From contig NZ_JMJJ01000010.1 of the NCBI RefSeq assembly GCF_000710035.2, positions 1 to 64,000 on the forward strand: a DNA stretch of 64,000 nucleotides, given 5' to 3'. Under the pieces are notes generated by a model. The model was not told the DNA's origin, did not search any database, and saw nothing but the letters and a program-made list of their open reading frames with translations. Origin of the DNA: Pantoea ananatis LMG 2665. Lineage in GTDB: Bacteria; Pseudomonadota; Gammaproteobacteria; Enterobacterales; Enterobacteriaceae. Made by a program: the position numbers and the translations under genes. Positions 41,936-51,163 of the stretch are shown one piece after another (within the stretch, counting starts at the first letter, position 1; each line of letters opens with the position of its first letter).

Positions 41936-43534
41936 ATGACAGACTCGGTTATCAACAGTGAATTACTTTTCAGTAAACCCTTTAGCGATGCGGAAAAGCA
42001 GTTGCTTACTCCCGACGCCATCGCTTTTCTGCAGGAACTGGTGACGCGTTTTGCACCCCAGCGTGAGAGATTGTTAGCCGCACGTCAGGTCCGGCAAAAA
42101 GAGTACGATTCCGGCGGGTTACCTGACTTTGATATGGAAACGGTTTCCATAAGAGAGCGAGCGTGGACGATCCGTGGTATTCCGGCCGATTTACAGGATC
42201 GTCGCGTTGAGATCACCGGTCCGCCCGATCGCAAAATGGTGATTAACGCCTTGAATGCTAACGTAAAGGTGTTTATGGCCGACTTTGAGGACTCGCTGGC
42301 ACCTTGCTGGGAAAAACTCATTGACGGACAGCAAACCTTACGGGAAGCCGTGGCGGGAACGCTGCGCTATACCAGCGAGAACGGAAAAATCTATCAGCTA
42401 CGGGCCGATCCTGCGGTATTGATGTGCCGGGTACGTGGACTGCATCTGTCTGAAAAACATGTTAGCTGGCAGGGCAATGCGATTCCCGGTGGTCTGTTTG
42501 ATTTTGCTCTCTACTTTTTTCATAACGCGGAAGCCTTACTGGCAAAAGGCAGTGGCCCCTATTTTTATCTGCCTAAAACTGAGAGCTGGCAGGAAGTTGC
42601 GTGGTGGCGGGATATCTTTAGCTTTGCCGAGGATCGTTTTGATCTGGCTCGCGGCACCATAAAAGCCACCGTATTGATCGAAACGCTACCGGCGGTATTC
42701 CAGATGAACGAGATCCTGTGGAATCTGCGGGATCATATCGTGGGGCTGAACTGCGGCCGCTGGGATTATATTTTCAGCTATATCAAAACGCTGCGCGAAC
42801 ATGCCGATCGGATTCTGCCCGACCGGCAGTCTGTAACCATGGCTCAGCCTTTTCTGGATGCTTACTCACGACTGCTGATCCAAACCTGCCATCGCCGTGG
42901 TGCTTTTGCCATGGGCGGCATGTCAGCGCTCATTCCCAGCAAAGATAGCGCGCGCAATGAATGGGTGCTGCAGCGCGTAACTGAAGATAAACAGCGTGAA
43001 GCCAACAACGGACATGACGGTACCTGGATCGCGCATCCCGGTCTGGCAGACACGGCGATGTCAGTCTTCAACCAGGTACTGGGTGAACGCCCCAATCAGC
43101 TCAACATTCTGCGGCAGGATGACAGCCCGATAACGGCAGAGCAGCTTCTGGCACCCTGCGAAGGCGACAGAACCGAAGCGGGCATGCGCGCCAATATTCG
43201 GGTGGCGTTGCAGTATCTGGAAGCCTGGATTAGCGGCAATGGCTGTGTCCCCATCGATGGCCTGATGGAAGATGCCGCAACTGCAGAAATTGCCCGGACT
43301 TCAATCTGGCAATGGATCCGCCATCAGAAATCTCTGCTCGATGGACAGCCGGTCACGGCCGCGCTCTTCCAGCAACTGCTGAACGATGAGCTGCAAACGC
43401 TACAGATGCATCTGGGCGATAAGACATTCAGTTCAGGTCGTTATGAGGAAGCGGCGCGCCTGATGGCGCAGATCACAACTCAGGACGAACTGGTTTCCTT
43501 TCTGACTCTGCCAGGCTACCGCCTGCTTCCCTGA
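41936..43534 (+). CDS. aceB: Malate synthase A
   Basis: Malate synthase A condenses glyoxylate with acetyl-CoA to malate in the glyoxylate shunt. The 532-residue product (E. coli 533) has the family motifs VFMADFEDSLAP (magnesium-binding acidic residues), IRVRG-equivalent VRGLHL and GLNCGRWDYIFSYIKT, with AFAMGGMSA and the AHPGLA segment. It is the first gene of aceBAK; aceA follows after 17 bases with an AAGGAG ribosome-binding site. Confidence 0.97.
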   Translation: MTDSVINSELLFSKPFSDAEKQLLTPDAIAFLQELVTRFAPQRERLLAARQVRQKEYDSGGLPDFDMETVSIRERAWTIRGIPADLQDRRVEITGPPDRKMVINALNANVKVFMADFEDSLAPCWEKLIDGQQTLREAVAGTLRYTSENGKIYQLRADPAVLMCRVRGLHLSEKHVSWQGNAIPGGLFDFALYFFHNAEALLAKGSGPYFYLPKTESWQEVAWWRDIFSFAEDRFDLARGTIKATVLIETLPAVFQMNEILWNLRDHIVGLNCGRWDYIFSYIKTLREHADRILPDRQSVTMAQPFLDAYSRLLIQTCHRRGAFAMGGMSALIPSKDSARNEWVLQRVTEDKQREANNGHDGTWIAHPGLADTAMSVFNQVLGERPNQLNILRQDDSPITAEQLLAPCEGDRTEAGMRANIRVALQYLEAWISGNGCVPIDGLMEDAATAEIARTSIWQWIRHQKSLLDGQPVTAALFQQLLNDELQTLQMHLGDKTFSSGRYEEAARLMAQITTQDELVSFLTLPGYRLLP

Positions 43535-43551
43535 CTTAAGGAGCCGTTGCC

Positions 43552-44853
43552 ATGACACGTACTCAACATATTCAGCAACTCGAAAAACAGTGGCAGGACG
43601 CGCGCTGGCAGGGCATTACCCGCCCGTACAGCGCAGAGGAAGTGATTAACCTGCGGGGCTCTGTTGTGCCGGCCTGTACTCTGGCAGAGCGGGGGGCGGT
43701 GAAGCTCTGGTCGCTGCTCAATGGCGACGCCAAAAAAGGCTATATCAACAGTCTGGGAGCATTAACGGGCGGTCAGGCTCTGCAACAGGCAAAGGCCGGT
43801 ATAGAAGCGATCTACCTGTCTGGCTGGCAGGTCGCTGCTGATGCCAACGTAGCAGGACAAATGTATCCGGATCAGTCGCTTTATCCGGTCAACTCCGTGC
43901 CTGAGGTGGTCACCCGTATTAATCAGACATTCCAGCGCGCCGATCAGATTCAGTGGGCTAACGGCACAGAACCGGGAGACAGCCGCTATATCGACTATTT
44001 TCTGCCCATTGTTGCCGATGCAGAAGCGGGCTTTGGTGGCGTGCTGAATGCGTTTGAACTGATGAAGTCATTGATCAGCGCAGGCGCGGCGGCCGTGCAC
44101 TTTGAAGATCAACTGGCGGCGGTGAAGAAATGCGGTCATATGGGCGGTAAGGTGCTGGTGCCAACCCAGGAGGCGATACAGAAGCTGGTGGCGGCGCGTC
44201 TGGCTGCCGATGTCATGGGCGTACCCACGATCCTGCTGGCGCGGACCGATGCGGATGCTGCAGACCTGATCACGTCTGACTGTGACGAATACGACCGCCC
44301 ATTTATACGCGGCGACCGCACGGCGGAAGGTTTTTTCCGCACCAACGCCGGCATTGAGCAGGCAATCAGCCGTGGACTGGCTTACGCCCCTTACGCCGAT
44401 GTCCTTTGGTGTGAAACCTCCACCCCGGATTTGGCCATGGCCCAGCGTTTTGCCGATGCGATTCACGCCCGCTATCCAGGCAAGCTGCTGGCTTACAACT
44501 GTTCGCCTTCGTTTAACTGGAAAAAGAATCTGGATGACAAAACCATTGCGGCCTTCCAGCAGGCGCTCAGTGACATGGGCTATCGCTTTCAGTTCATTAC
44601 GCTGGCGGGCATCCACAGCATGTGGTTCAACATGTTCGATCTTGCGCACGCTTACGCTCAGGGCGAAGGCATGCGCCACTATGTGGAAAAAGTTCAGCAG
44701 CCGGAGTTTGCTGCGCGCGAACGGGGTTACAGCTTTTCATCGCATCAGCAGGAGGTCGGAACAGGCTATTTCGATCAGGTGACCAACACGATTCAGGGCG
44801 GCAAGTCATCGGTGACGGCCCTGACAGGGTCCACCGAGGAGCATCAGTTTTGA
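43552..44853 (+). CDS. aceA: Isocitrate lyase
   Basis: Isocitrate lyase splits isocitrate into glyoxylate and succinate, bypassing the CO2-releasing TCA steps for growth on acetate or fatty acids. The 433-residue product (E. coli 434) has the catalytic [16 protein letters not shown] loop starting at 192 (Cys195), GGFGG-type [13 protein letters not shown], and NCSPSFNW. It is the second gene of the operon. Confidence 0.98.
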   Translation: MTRTQHIQQLEKQWQDARWQGITRPYSAEEVINLRGSVVPACTLAERGAVKLWSLLNGDAKKGYINSLGALTGGQALQQAKAGIEAIYLSGWQVAADANVAGQMYPDQSLYPVNSVPEVVTRINQTFQRADQIQWANGTEPGDSRYIDYFLPIVADAEAGFGGVLNAFELMKSLISAGAAAVHFEDQLAAVKKCGHMGGKVLVPTQEAIQKLVAARLAADVMGVPTILLARTDADAADLITSDCDEYDRPFIRGDRTAEGFFRTNAGIEQAISRGLAYAPYADVLWCETSTPDLAMAQRFADAIHARYPGKLLAYNCSPSFNWKKNLDDKTIAAFQQALSDMGYRFQFITLAGIHSMWFNMFDLAHAYAQGEGMRHYVEKVQQPEFAARERGYSFSSHQQEVGTGYFDQVTNTIQGGKSSVTALTGSTEEHQF

Positions 44854-44870
44854 GTTGAGTCTGTGTCTTT

Positions 44871-44899
44871 CCCGCCCGGCATCTGCGGGCGGGCTTTTT
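44871..44899 (+). terminator. aceA-aceK intergenic attenuator
   Basis: CCCGCCCG and CGGGCGGG form an 8-bp GC stem with a seven-base loop, followed by CTTTTT, in the 58-base gap. It probably lowers aceK expression relative to aceA; E. coli also shows strong polarity at this junction. Confidence 0.78.
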
Positions 44900-44911
44900 C
44901 AGGAGTGAATC

Positions 44912-46717
44912 ATGCCGCCACGCGAATCACTGATTGCTCACACCATTCTGCAGGGTTTTGACGCGCAGTATGGTCGTTTTCTCGACATTACCGCAGGCGC
45001 ACAACAGCGTTTTGAACAGGCCGAATGGCAGGCGGTACAGCAGGCGATGAAGGCGCGTATTCATCTTTACGATCATCACGTGGCATTAGTCGCCGATCAA
45101 CTGCGCGTGCTGAACGGGGCGGCACACTGGGACGATGACTTTTGGCTGACGATTAAAAGCCATTACGAAACCCTGTTGCCCGGCTATCCGCGCTACGAAA
45201 TTGCCGAGAGCTTCTTTAATTCGGTGTATTGCCGGTTGCATGGCCATAATGCACTGCAGCCGAAACGCCTGTTTATTTTCAGCTCTCAGCCAGCCTCAAC
45301 GCAAACTTCCCCTGCGCGCCCTCTGGCGCGGACCTATCTGCCACATCAGGGCTGGCAAGCGCTGTTCCATCAGGTACTGCGCGACCTGCCTTTAACGCTG
45401 CCATGGCAGGATCGGGCGCGCGATGAAGCGTGGATTCACCGCCATTTGCGCGAGCAGTTTTCCGCCGCCCAGTTGAAGCAGGGCTGGCTGGACGTGTGCA
45501 GTGAGCTGTTTTTTCGCAACAAAACCGCCTGGATTGTTGCCCGGCTGCACCTGCCCGACGGCATATTTCCCTGTCTGTTGCCGATTCAGCGCAGCGATAA
45601 GGGCGAACTGTGGATTGATACCTGCCTCACGGACGTCAATGACGCGAGCATCGTGTTTGGCTTTGCCCGCGCTTATTTCATGGTCTATGCGCCGCTGCCG
45701 GCGGCGCTGGTGGCCTGGCTCAAGCCTGTATTGCCGGGTAAAACCCTGGCAGAGCGCTATATGGCTATCGGCTGTCAAAAACATGGCAAAACGGAAAGCT
45801 ATCGGGAATATCTCCAGGCGCTGGCGCAAACCGACGCCGCGTTTGAGATTGCACCGGGTATTCGTGGCATGGTGATGCTGGTGTTCACATTACCGGGCTT
45901 TGATCGGGTATTTAAAGTCATCAAAGATCGGTTTGCACCGCAAAAAGAGGTCACAGAAATGCAGGTCAGGGCCTGTTATCAGCAGGTCAAAGAGCACGAC
46001 CGTGTGGGGCGCATGGCCGATACACAGGCTTTTGAACAGTTTGCGTTGCCGCTCGCGCGTATCGCTCCCGCGCTACTGGAGGAATTTCAACACACGATTG
46101 CCGGAAAGATACGTATTGAGGGCGATCGCCTGATCATCAGCCACCTCTGGCTGGAACGTCGGATGCAGCCCCTGAATCTTTACCTGGCGCAGGCCAGTGA
46201 AAACCAACGCCAGCACGCCATTGAAGAGTATGGCAATGCGATCAAACAGCTGGCTGCCGCCAACATCTTTCCCGGCGACATGCTGTTTAAAAACTTTGGC
46301 ATCACCCGACACGGGCGCGTCGTGTTTTATGATTACGATGAAATCCGCCCTATGCAGGAACTCAATTTTCGTGAGGTTCCTCAGGCGCGATATGAAGAAG
46401 ATGAGCTCAGTGCGGAGCCCTGGTACAGCGTGGGGCCGGATGACGTATTTCCTGAAACCTTCCGCTATGCATTATGCAGCGAGCCTGCCACAGGCGCGCT
46501 ACTGCAACAGCGGCATCCGGAAATTTTTGAGGCTAGCTGGTGGCGTGCACAACAGCAGCGCATCGCTCAGGGGCATATTGAGGACGTGATCGCCTGGCAG
46601 CATGCCCAGCGTTTCTGCATCCGTTACGGCAGCACGTTGACGACGTCGTCACGTGTGCCTGCTACTGCAGGCATTCAGCCGTCCGTTTTTGCCAGCGGCC
46701 ATGAATCAAACAGATAA
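44912..46717 (+). CDS. aceK: Isocitrate dehydrogenase kinase/phosphatase AceK
   Basis: AceK phosphorylates and dephosphorylates isocitrate dehydrogenase, setting flux between the TCA cycle and the glyoxylate shunt. At 601 residues it is longer than E. coli AceK (about 578). The regulatory N-terminal domain and the kinase-like domain ([26 protein letters not shown], then [19 protein letters not shown]) are intact. The extra length is at the C-terminus: after QRFCIRYGS the frame continues about 25 residues and ends 43 bases inside the convergent UxuR-like gene. The original stop was probably lost at a rearrangement point. Confidence 0.95.
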   Translation: MPPRESLIAHTILQGFDAQYGRFLDITAGAQQRFEQAEWQAVQQAMKARIHLYDHHVALVADQLRVLNGAAHWDDDFWLTIKSHYETLLPGYPRYEIAESFFNSVYCRLHGHNALQPKRLFIFSSQPASTQTSPARPLARTYLPHQGWQALFHQVLRDLPLTLPWQDRARDEAWIHRHLREQFSAAQLKQGWLDVCSELFFRNKTAWIVARLHLPDGIFPCLLPIQRSDKGELWIDTCLTDVNDASIVFGFARAYFMVYAPLPAALVAWLKPVLPGKTLAERYMAIGCQKHGKTESYREYLQALAQTDAAFEIAPGIRGMVMLVFTLPGFDRVFKVIKDRFAPQKEVTEMQVRACYQQVKEHDRVGRMADTQAFEQFALPLARIAPALLEEFQHTIAGKIRIEGDRLIISHLWLERRMQPLNLYLAQASENQRQHAIEEYGNAIKQLAAANIFPGDMLFKNFGITRHGRVVFYDYDEIRPMQELNFREVPQARYEEDELSAEPWYSVGPDDVFPETFRYALCSEPATGALLQQRHPEIFEASWWRAQQQRIAQGHIEDVIAWQHAQRFCIRYGSTLTTSSRVPATAGIQPSVFASGHESNR

Positions 46718-47445
46718 CCATCGAAATCAAGGTCATCAACATTGGAAAACTCCAGCAGGCGCTGTTTCACGTTTTCAAGATGTTGCCACATCGCCAGCTT
46801 TGCAGCGCGTGCGTCCTTCTTGATGAGTGCAGCAAGAATCTGTCGGTGATCGATCAACCATGCTTTACGATAAAGCGTATCGCCCAGGTGACTGTGCAAC
46901 TGAATCCACATAGGGTTATTTTCACGCCATTGCCATGACTGGCGAAACAGTTCGACCAGCATGCTGTTATGCGTTGCTTCGGCAATGGCAAGATGAAAAT
47001 GCATGTCACCGCTCTCTGAGTTTTCCAGCGAGCAGCTTGCCAGTTCGCGCTCTTCTAACAGCAGGGCCTGACGCATTTTGACGATATCTTCCCGCGTGGC
47101 CTGAAGCGCGGCGAATTCGGCGATATTACTTTCCAGTAGCTGTCGTGCCTGAAGCTGTTCAAACGGGCCGGCATCGTTGCAAAAATGCGTGTTCACTTCT
47201 TCAATACGTAATGGATTTTTGTGCTCCACCACATAAATACCAGCACCGCGTCTGACTTCGATTAGCCCTTCAATTTCCAGCATAATCAACGCCTCGCGAA
47301 CCACGGTGCGGCTGACGTCGAGCATGTCAGCAATTTCACGTTCTGGCGGCAAACGCTGACCCGAGCGGTAAGGCGTCTCCAGAATCAGTTGCCGGATTTT
47401 TATACCCACTTGCTGATAGGGCCGCTGCTGAGAGACAGACCTCAT
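46675..47445 (-). CDS. UxuR-type GntR/FadR-family repressor of uronide genes
   Basis: A 256-residue transcription factor very similar to E. coli UxuR. The winged helix-turn-helix is [45 protein letters not shown]. The FCD ligand domain reads [39 protein letters not shown] and later [19 protein letters not shown]. UxuR binds fructuronate-type ligands and represses hexuronate and, in E. coli, glucuronide (uid) genes. I chose the ATG at 47445 (GGGAG upstream) over a 25-residue longer frame. Whether this is the only UxuR or a second copy tied to this cassette cannot be told here, so no symbol is given. It is the last gene of the symporter-porin-regulator run. Confidence 0.88.
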   Translation of the reverse strand: MRSVSQQRPYQQVGIKIRQLILETPYRSGQRLPPEREIADMLDVSRTVVREALIMLEIEGLIEVRRGAGIYVVEHKNPLRIEEVNTHFCNDAGPFEQLQARQLLESNIAEFAALQATREDIVKMRQALLLEERELASCSLENSESGDMHFHLAIAEATHNSMLVELFRQSWQWRENNPMWIQLHSHLGDTLYRKAWLIDHRQILAALIKKDARAAKLAMWQHLENVKQRLLEFSNVDDLDFDGYLFDSWPLAKTDG

Positions 47446-47531
47446 AATTATGCTCCCGTCAGATACCGTTCCGGCGAAAACTATATCACCCAACGGGTAA
47501 GGTAACAGGGTTTTGCGCACGTTAAGATAAA

Positions 47532-47543
47532 CTGGTTGACCAG
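47532..47543. promoter_or_regulatory. UxuR-type operator before the regulator gene
   Basis: The palindrome CTGGTTGACCAG lies 87 bases upstream of the regulator start. TGGT-N2-ACCA matches the recognition pattern expected for ExuR/UxuR proteins, and near-identical sites occur before the symporter gene. Confidence 0.6.
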
Positions 47544-47651
47544 ATGAAAAGGGGATTTATCCCTTATTTAACAATTAATTGCGGTTTTTATTAAAAGTGA
47601 CATCATACGATGCCACTTTTGAAACACCTGTGCGACGTAATGGATGCGTCG

Positions 47652-48914
47652 TTACTTCAACATAAAATCGTATTGCACGCCGGTTTTCACATCCCAGTAA
47701 TAAAGTTTATCGCCCAGCGCGCTGCCGGGCCGCTTCTCTCTGGCACGGTCAGCAGCCACGTACATATTCAGTCCTTTGAATGGCCCATCGGTAACGTTAT
47801 ACATCACCGCTCCCATGAGTCCGAGCCCGTTAATTTTAGTATTACGCTGCTTGTCTTCGTAACCTCTGGTGATAACTGGCCCCAGCATGACACCGACGTT
47901 TTGATTAAAGAAATACTGCCCGCCAAACTGCGCGGATAACATGTTTTCCTTGTTGCGGTCGATGCTCAGAGAGTCGGGATAGCCAATATCGGTGTAGACA
48001 ATGCGCCCATCGATATCATGGGTCAGTTTGCCCACGGCGCCAAACAATCTTGCCTTATCAAAAGAGTAAGTTAAGCGTCCGGAAATTAAGGCGGTCTCGT
48101 GATGGTAACTAAGAGGCTTACTCATCCCTTCTACCTGACCATAAAATCCCATAAGCTCCCACTTCAGTGTATGGTCGTTGGAAAAGGTATGCGTTTTTTC
48201 AAAAATGCTCTGCACCTGGGTTGAGACATCTTGCTGATAAGACGCCCCCAACGAATAGCGTGACGACGCATCGTGCCATGATCCCACCAAATAGCCGCGT
48301 CCCCGGCGGGGATGGTACTTACCTGTTGCGCTGTCAATCACCCCTTCATCACGCACGCCGGTTGCCGAATCGACATAGTAGAAGGCGCGTTTACGCCACA
48401 TTGACCAGAATTCCAGGTTTTCTGTTGCCTCAAAACGGGCCAGGACGCCTTCAGAAATCGTCTGTATCGTGCGGGACGAATTATCGGCGATCAGTGGAAT
48501 GCGGTAGGGGAGACTGCCGTAACCATAGTCGGTACCAAACCGCCCAATGGTTAAGTAGAGATTATCGGCGGGTTTAAGCTTGACCGCGCCGACTGCCACG
48601 CCAAAGCTATCGTGCCCATCCAGATAGTAGCGGGTGCTCCAGCCGTCTTTCGCCCCCAGTTTGTATACGTAATAGGCACCCGCGCTGATACCAATAAAGT
48701 CAGAATAGTAGCGGGTGTTCACATCAATGAGCCCGCCTTGTACCCAGGCGTAGATATCACGCCCGGTACCTGCACTCGGCTTGTCTGCTCGTCGAAAATC
48801 ATTCTTTAAACGAATTCTTAAACTGTCTTCATTATCATTAATGGCTGCGGCGTACAGCAGCGAGGGACACAGCAGCAAAGCGATGGCCATGCAGCGAAAA
48901 AAACGTGTGTTCAT
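47652..48914 (-). CDS. uidC: UidC/GusC-like outer-membrane porin
   Basis: A 420-residue outer-membrane beta-barrel protein with a signal peptide (MNTRFFRCMAIALLLCPSLLYA). The sequence follows E. coli UidC (421 aa): LRIRLKNDFRRADKPSAGTG then RDIYAWVQGG, the FGTDYGYGSLPYRIPL segment, TGVRDEGV, and the C-terminal YYWDVKTGVQYDFMLK. Beta-barrel proteins usually end in an aromatic residue; this one, like UidC, ends FMLK. UidC enhances glucuronide uptake together with the UidB symporter. Here it lies downstream of a GPH symporter and upstream of a UxuR-type regulator, but no uidA is present. The match is from memory of the E. coli protein. Confidence 0.78.
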   Translation of the reverse strand: MNTRFFRCMAIALLLCPSLLYAAAINDNEDSLRIRLKNDFRRADKPSAGTGRDIYAWVQGGLIDVNTRYYSDFIGISAGAYYVYKLGAKDGWSTRYYLDGHDSFGVAVGAVKLKPADNLYLTIGRFGTDYGYGSLPYRIPLIADNSSRTIQTISEGVLARFEATENLEFWSMWRKRAFYYVDSATGVRDEGVIDSATGKYHPRRGRGYLVGSWHDASSRYSLGASYQQDVSTQVQSIFEKTHTFSNDHTLKWELMGFYGQVEGMSKPLSYHHETALISGRLTYSFDKARLFGAVGKLTHDIDGRIVYTDIGYPDSLSIDRNKENMLSAQFGGQYFFNQNVGVMLGPVITRGYEDKQRNTKINGLGLMGAVMYNVTDGPFKGLNMYVAADRAREKRPGSALGDKLYYWDVKTGVQYDFMLK

Positions 48915-49034
48915 AAAGGAATCCCTGGCGTATTAAGTATTTTCATTACGTTCAGGCGCAGGCAGAACGGGCTGCTATCCGATGGGATCAGCCATGCGTA
49001 ACGTGCAACCCACTCAAGAACTGGCCTGGTTGAA

Positions 49035-50564
49035 TTAAGGGCGTGCGTTATTATCCTGCTGCCACACCTGTTCATAGTCGTAGCCGGTCAGGGCCTTCAC
49101 CACGACTTTGGTTTCGGGTGTACAGTCGGCTTTATTCCCGCCGGCCTTAAGGCGATCAATTTCTTTCACCAGAACCCGATGCGTTTCACGGGTCAGTTTA
49201 AATTTGAAGGTCATATATAAGCTGATGAGTAATAAACCACCGGAGCCAAAGACCAGCAGACCAGTAATTGCATTCAGCGCACTTTCTGGCTGAATTAACT
49301 GCCCTTTGACGAAATGACTGTGCTCCAGTACGGCACCGACTATCATAATTGCGACGGCCACGGTACTTTTGCGCATCAGCGTCATCACGCCAGCAAAGAC
49401 GCCTTCACGCCGTTGACGTGTGACCATTTCATCCACATCAGGAATAAAGCTGTAAATATTCCAGGGAATAAAATAAAGCCCTGCGCGGCCAAAACCTAAC
49501 AGAACAAATACCAGCGTGGTGAGCCACCAGGAAGACACAGCGCTATGGCCGATATACATCAAAATGAGATAACCGAGTACAGCAAAAATACACAGATAAG
49601 AAATACGCATGGCCAGGGCGGGCCTGATATTCAGCTTGTCCAGCATAAACATGAAAAGCAGCGTCGCGGGAATGGATACGGAGGTGGCAATCGAAAGATA
49701 GGCTGACGCGTTTGCCGCATCCAGGCTCAGGCCATATACGACGAAATAAACAAACACCGCTATGAAAATATCCAGCGCCGTAAATGATGAAATATAGATA
49801 ATCAAGTGCTGTCTGAATATTTTGATTTTGAAGGTGGTGGCCAGCTCGATAAACATATTTTTCAGGTGGGATATCAGTCCAATACTTGGCCCGGCGTTAA
49901 GTCGCTCAAACTCTTCGGGATTCATGTCTTTCGATTCCCAGGTACAGGACCAGGTAATCAGCACCACAATAAAAAACAGGCATGAAAACAGGATACCGGT
50001 GTAGGTGAATGTCAGGGCAGAGTCCTGACCAAAATACTGGATCATAACGCCCGGTACTGAGGCGGTGAGGAAGGTGCCCACCTGAGAAAACGTCAGGCGG
50101 ATTGCCGCCATACGGGTTCTCTCGCCAAAATCGTTGGTCATCTCTGCCGCCAGGGTTTCCCAGGGCACTAACACCATCGCCACCAGTAACTCTACCGCGA
50201 GATAGGTTCCAAGATAGTACCAGTAGCTCATGTCGCTGACCCAGACCAGCGCATAGATAAACATCAGCGGGGCGCTGATGAGCAGAAAGAAGCGGCGTCG
50301 GCCAAAACGTTTACCGAGGCGGGTGCTGCCAAACTTATCGGTGATATAGCCCATTATCGGGCTGAGAATAGCGTCAATGATGCGGGCGATAGCAAAAATG
50401 GAGCTCGCCTCGAGCATCGAAAGACCACAAAATGTCGTATAGAAAAAAAGCAACCAAGTCCCAATTAGCGCCATGGAGCCACCGCCAAAAATATCGGTAA
50501 TGCCATAGCCTATTGCGGTGCCCGTGCCCACCTTCCTGCGTGGCGGTATTGTTGTTGTCATCAT
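49035..50564 (-). CDS. GPH-family sugar/uronide:cation symporter
   Basis: A 509-residue inner-membrane transporter of the glycoside-pentoside-hexuronide family, with about 12 hydrophobic segments. The N-terminal GYGITDIFGGGSM and the DAILSPIMGYITDKF...LGKRFGRRRFFLL loop correspond to the family's DxxxGxxxD..TRWGKFRP signature. The cytoplasmic tail is long (about 60 residues). It is not a close UidB copy and resembles the oligouronide-type members more. Context (UxuR-type regulator, UidC-like porin, UxuR-type operators upstream) suggests a glucuronide or oligouronide substrate. It is the promoter-proximal gene of the minus-strand run; a GGGAAC ribosome-binding site precedes tandem ATGs. Confidence 0.82.
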   Translation of the reverse strand: MMTTTIPPRRKVGTGTAIGYGITDIFGGGSMALIGTWLLFFYTTFCGLSMLEASSIFAIARIIDAILSPIMGYITDKFGSTRLGKRFGRRRFFLLISAPLMFIYALVWVSDMSYWYYLGTYLAVELLVAMVLVPWETLAAEMTNDFGERTRMAAIRLTFSQVGTFLTASVPGVMIQYFGQDSALTFTYTGILFSCLFFIVVLITWSCTWESKDMNPEEFERLNAGPSIGLISHLKNMFIELATTFKIKIFRQHLIIYISSFTALDIFIAVFVYFVVYGLSLDAANASAYLSIATSVSIPATLLFMFMLDKLNIRPALAMRISYLCIFAVLGYLILMYIGHSAVSSWWLTTLVFVLLGFGRAGLYFIPWNIYSFIPDVDEMVTRQRREGVFAGVMTLMRKSTVAVAIMIVGAVLEHSHFVKGQLIQPESALNAITGLLVFGSGGLLLISLYMTFKFKLTRETHRVLVKEIDRLKAGGNKADCTPETKVVVKALTGYDYEQVWQQDNNARP

Positions 50565-50801
50565 AATGTTCCCTTGATTAATTCAGCGTAACGGTCAGAA
50601 AACATCTTCAGGTTGTTGTGCGATCGTGAAGATGAAGAGAATTGTTTTTTAGTTAATTTGTAATAGGAGAAAACGGTTAAATTGAATCGACGCTTTGTTT
50701 AAATAATGTTCCTCCTTTTGTTTTTTATTGTTGGTTGGTTTTAATGTTTAAAATAAGTGGGTTGATTCCCGTTCTGATGTTTAATGTCAAATGAACTTTA
50801 T

Positions 50802-50815
50802 TTTGGTTAACCAGT
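50802..50815. promoter_or_regulatory. UxuR-type operator 1
   Basis: TTTGGTTAACCAGT contains the perfect palindrome GGTTAACC within TGGTTAACCA, the same half-sites as at 47532-47543. Confidence 0.55.
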
Positions 50816-50838
50816 GTTGACGGTGGTTAAGTCAACAC
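50814..50838. repeat. Inverted repeat GTGTTGAC-N9-GTCAACAC
   Basis: GTGTTGAC (50814-50821) and GTCAACAC (50831-50838) are perfect 8-base inverted repeats around nine bases. They directly adjoin operator 1, which suggests a second regulator site or a structured element. Confidence 0.6.
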
Positions 50839-50974
50839 AGTGAAGGCTATGTTGATTATCTGTCAGTGTATTTTTTGCTTGTAGTGCGAATGCATGGTAA
50901 TCAGTCTGCTCTTTTAAAAAAAAGAGGTCGATCACAAATCCCCTGGATGTCCATAAGTTAGACTCAAAGTCAAC

Positions 50975-50991
50975 TTTTGGTTGACCAGTTA
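50975..50991. promoter_or_regulatory. UxuR-type operator 2
   Basis: TTTTGGTTGACCAGTTA carries TGGTTGACCA, identical in its central ten bases to the site upstream of the regulator gene. Confidence 0.58.
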
Positions 50992-51163
50992 AATGAATGG
51001 GATGTTTTATTATGTGAGAAGGATGTTATTTGATGTGGGTCTTGTTTGGGGTTTTTGTTAAATAAGGTGGTGGATAATATATAAAATCTATTCTTCTTGT
51101 AATGTATAAAAGTAATGAAAATAACGCTTTTTATTTTTTTTGAAATTATTCAAGGAATCGATA

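Larger units (their letters stand above)
50565..51163. promoter_or_regulatory. Divergent control region, symporter versus serine hydrolase
   Basis: About 600 AT-rich bases with no gene separate the divergent genes, notably richer in A and T than the flanks. It holds two UxuR-type palindromes (50802-50815 and 50975-50991) and a separate perfect inverted repeat (50814-50838), all described below. Promoter boxes could not be fixed by eye. Confidence 0.6.

Noticed and set aside
40809..46653. A 14-base match GACGTCGTCACGTG shared by the start of metA and the end of aceK
   Set aside because: The core is a self-complementary GACGTC in coding sequence and the flanks do not match. It is more likely chance than a recombination repeat.
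50920..50940. CRP site in the symporter/hydrolase control region
   Set aside because: Only one half (TTTGTGATC on the minus strand) matches; the other half is absent, so I do not claim cAMP-CRP control.
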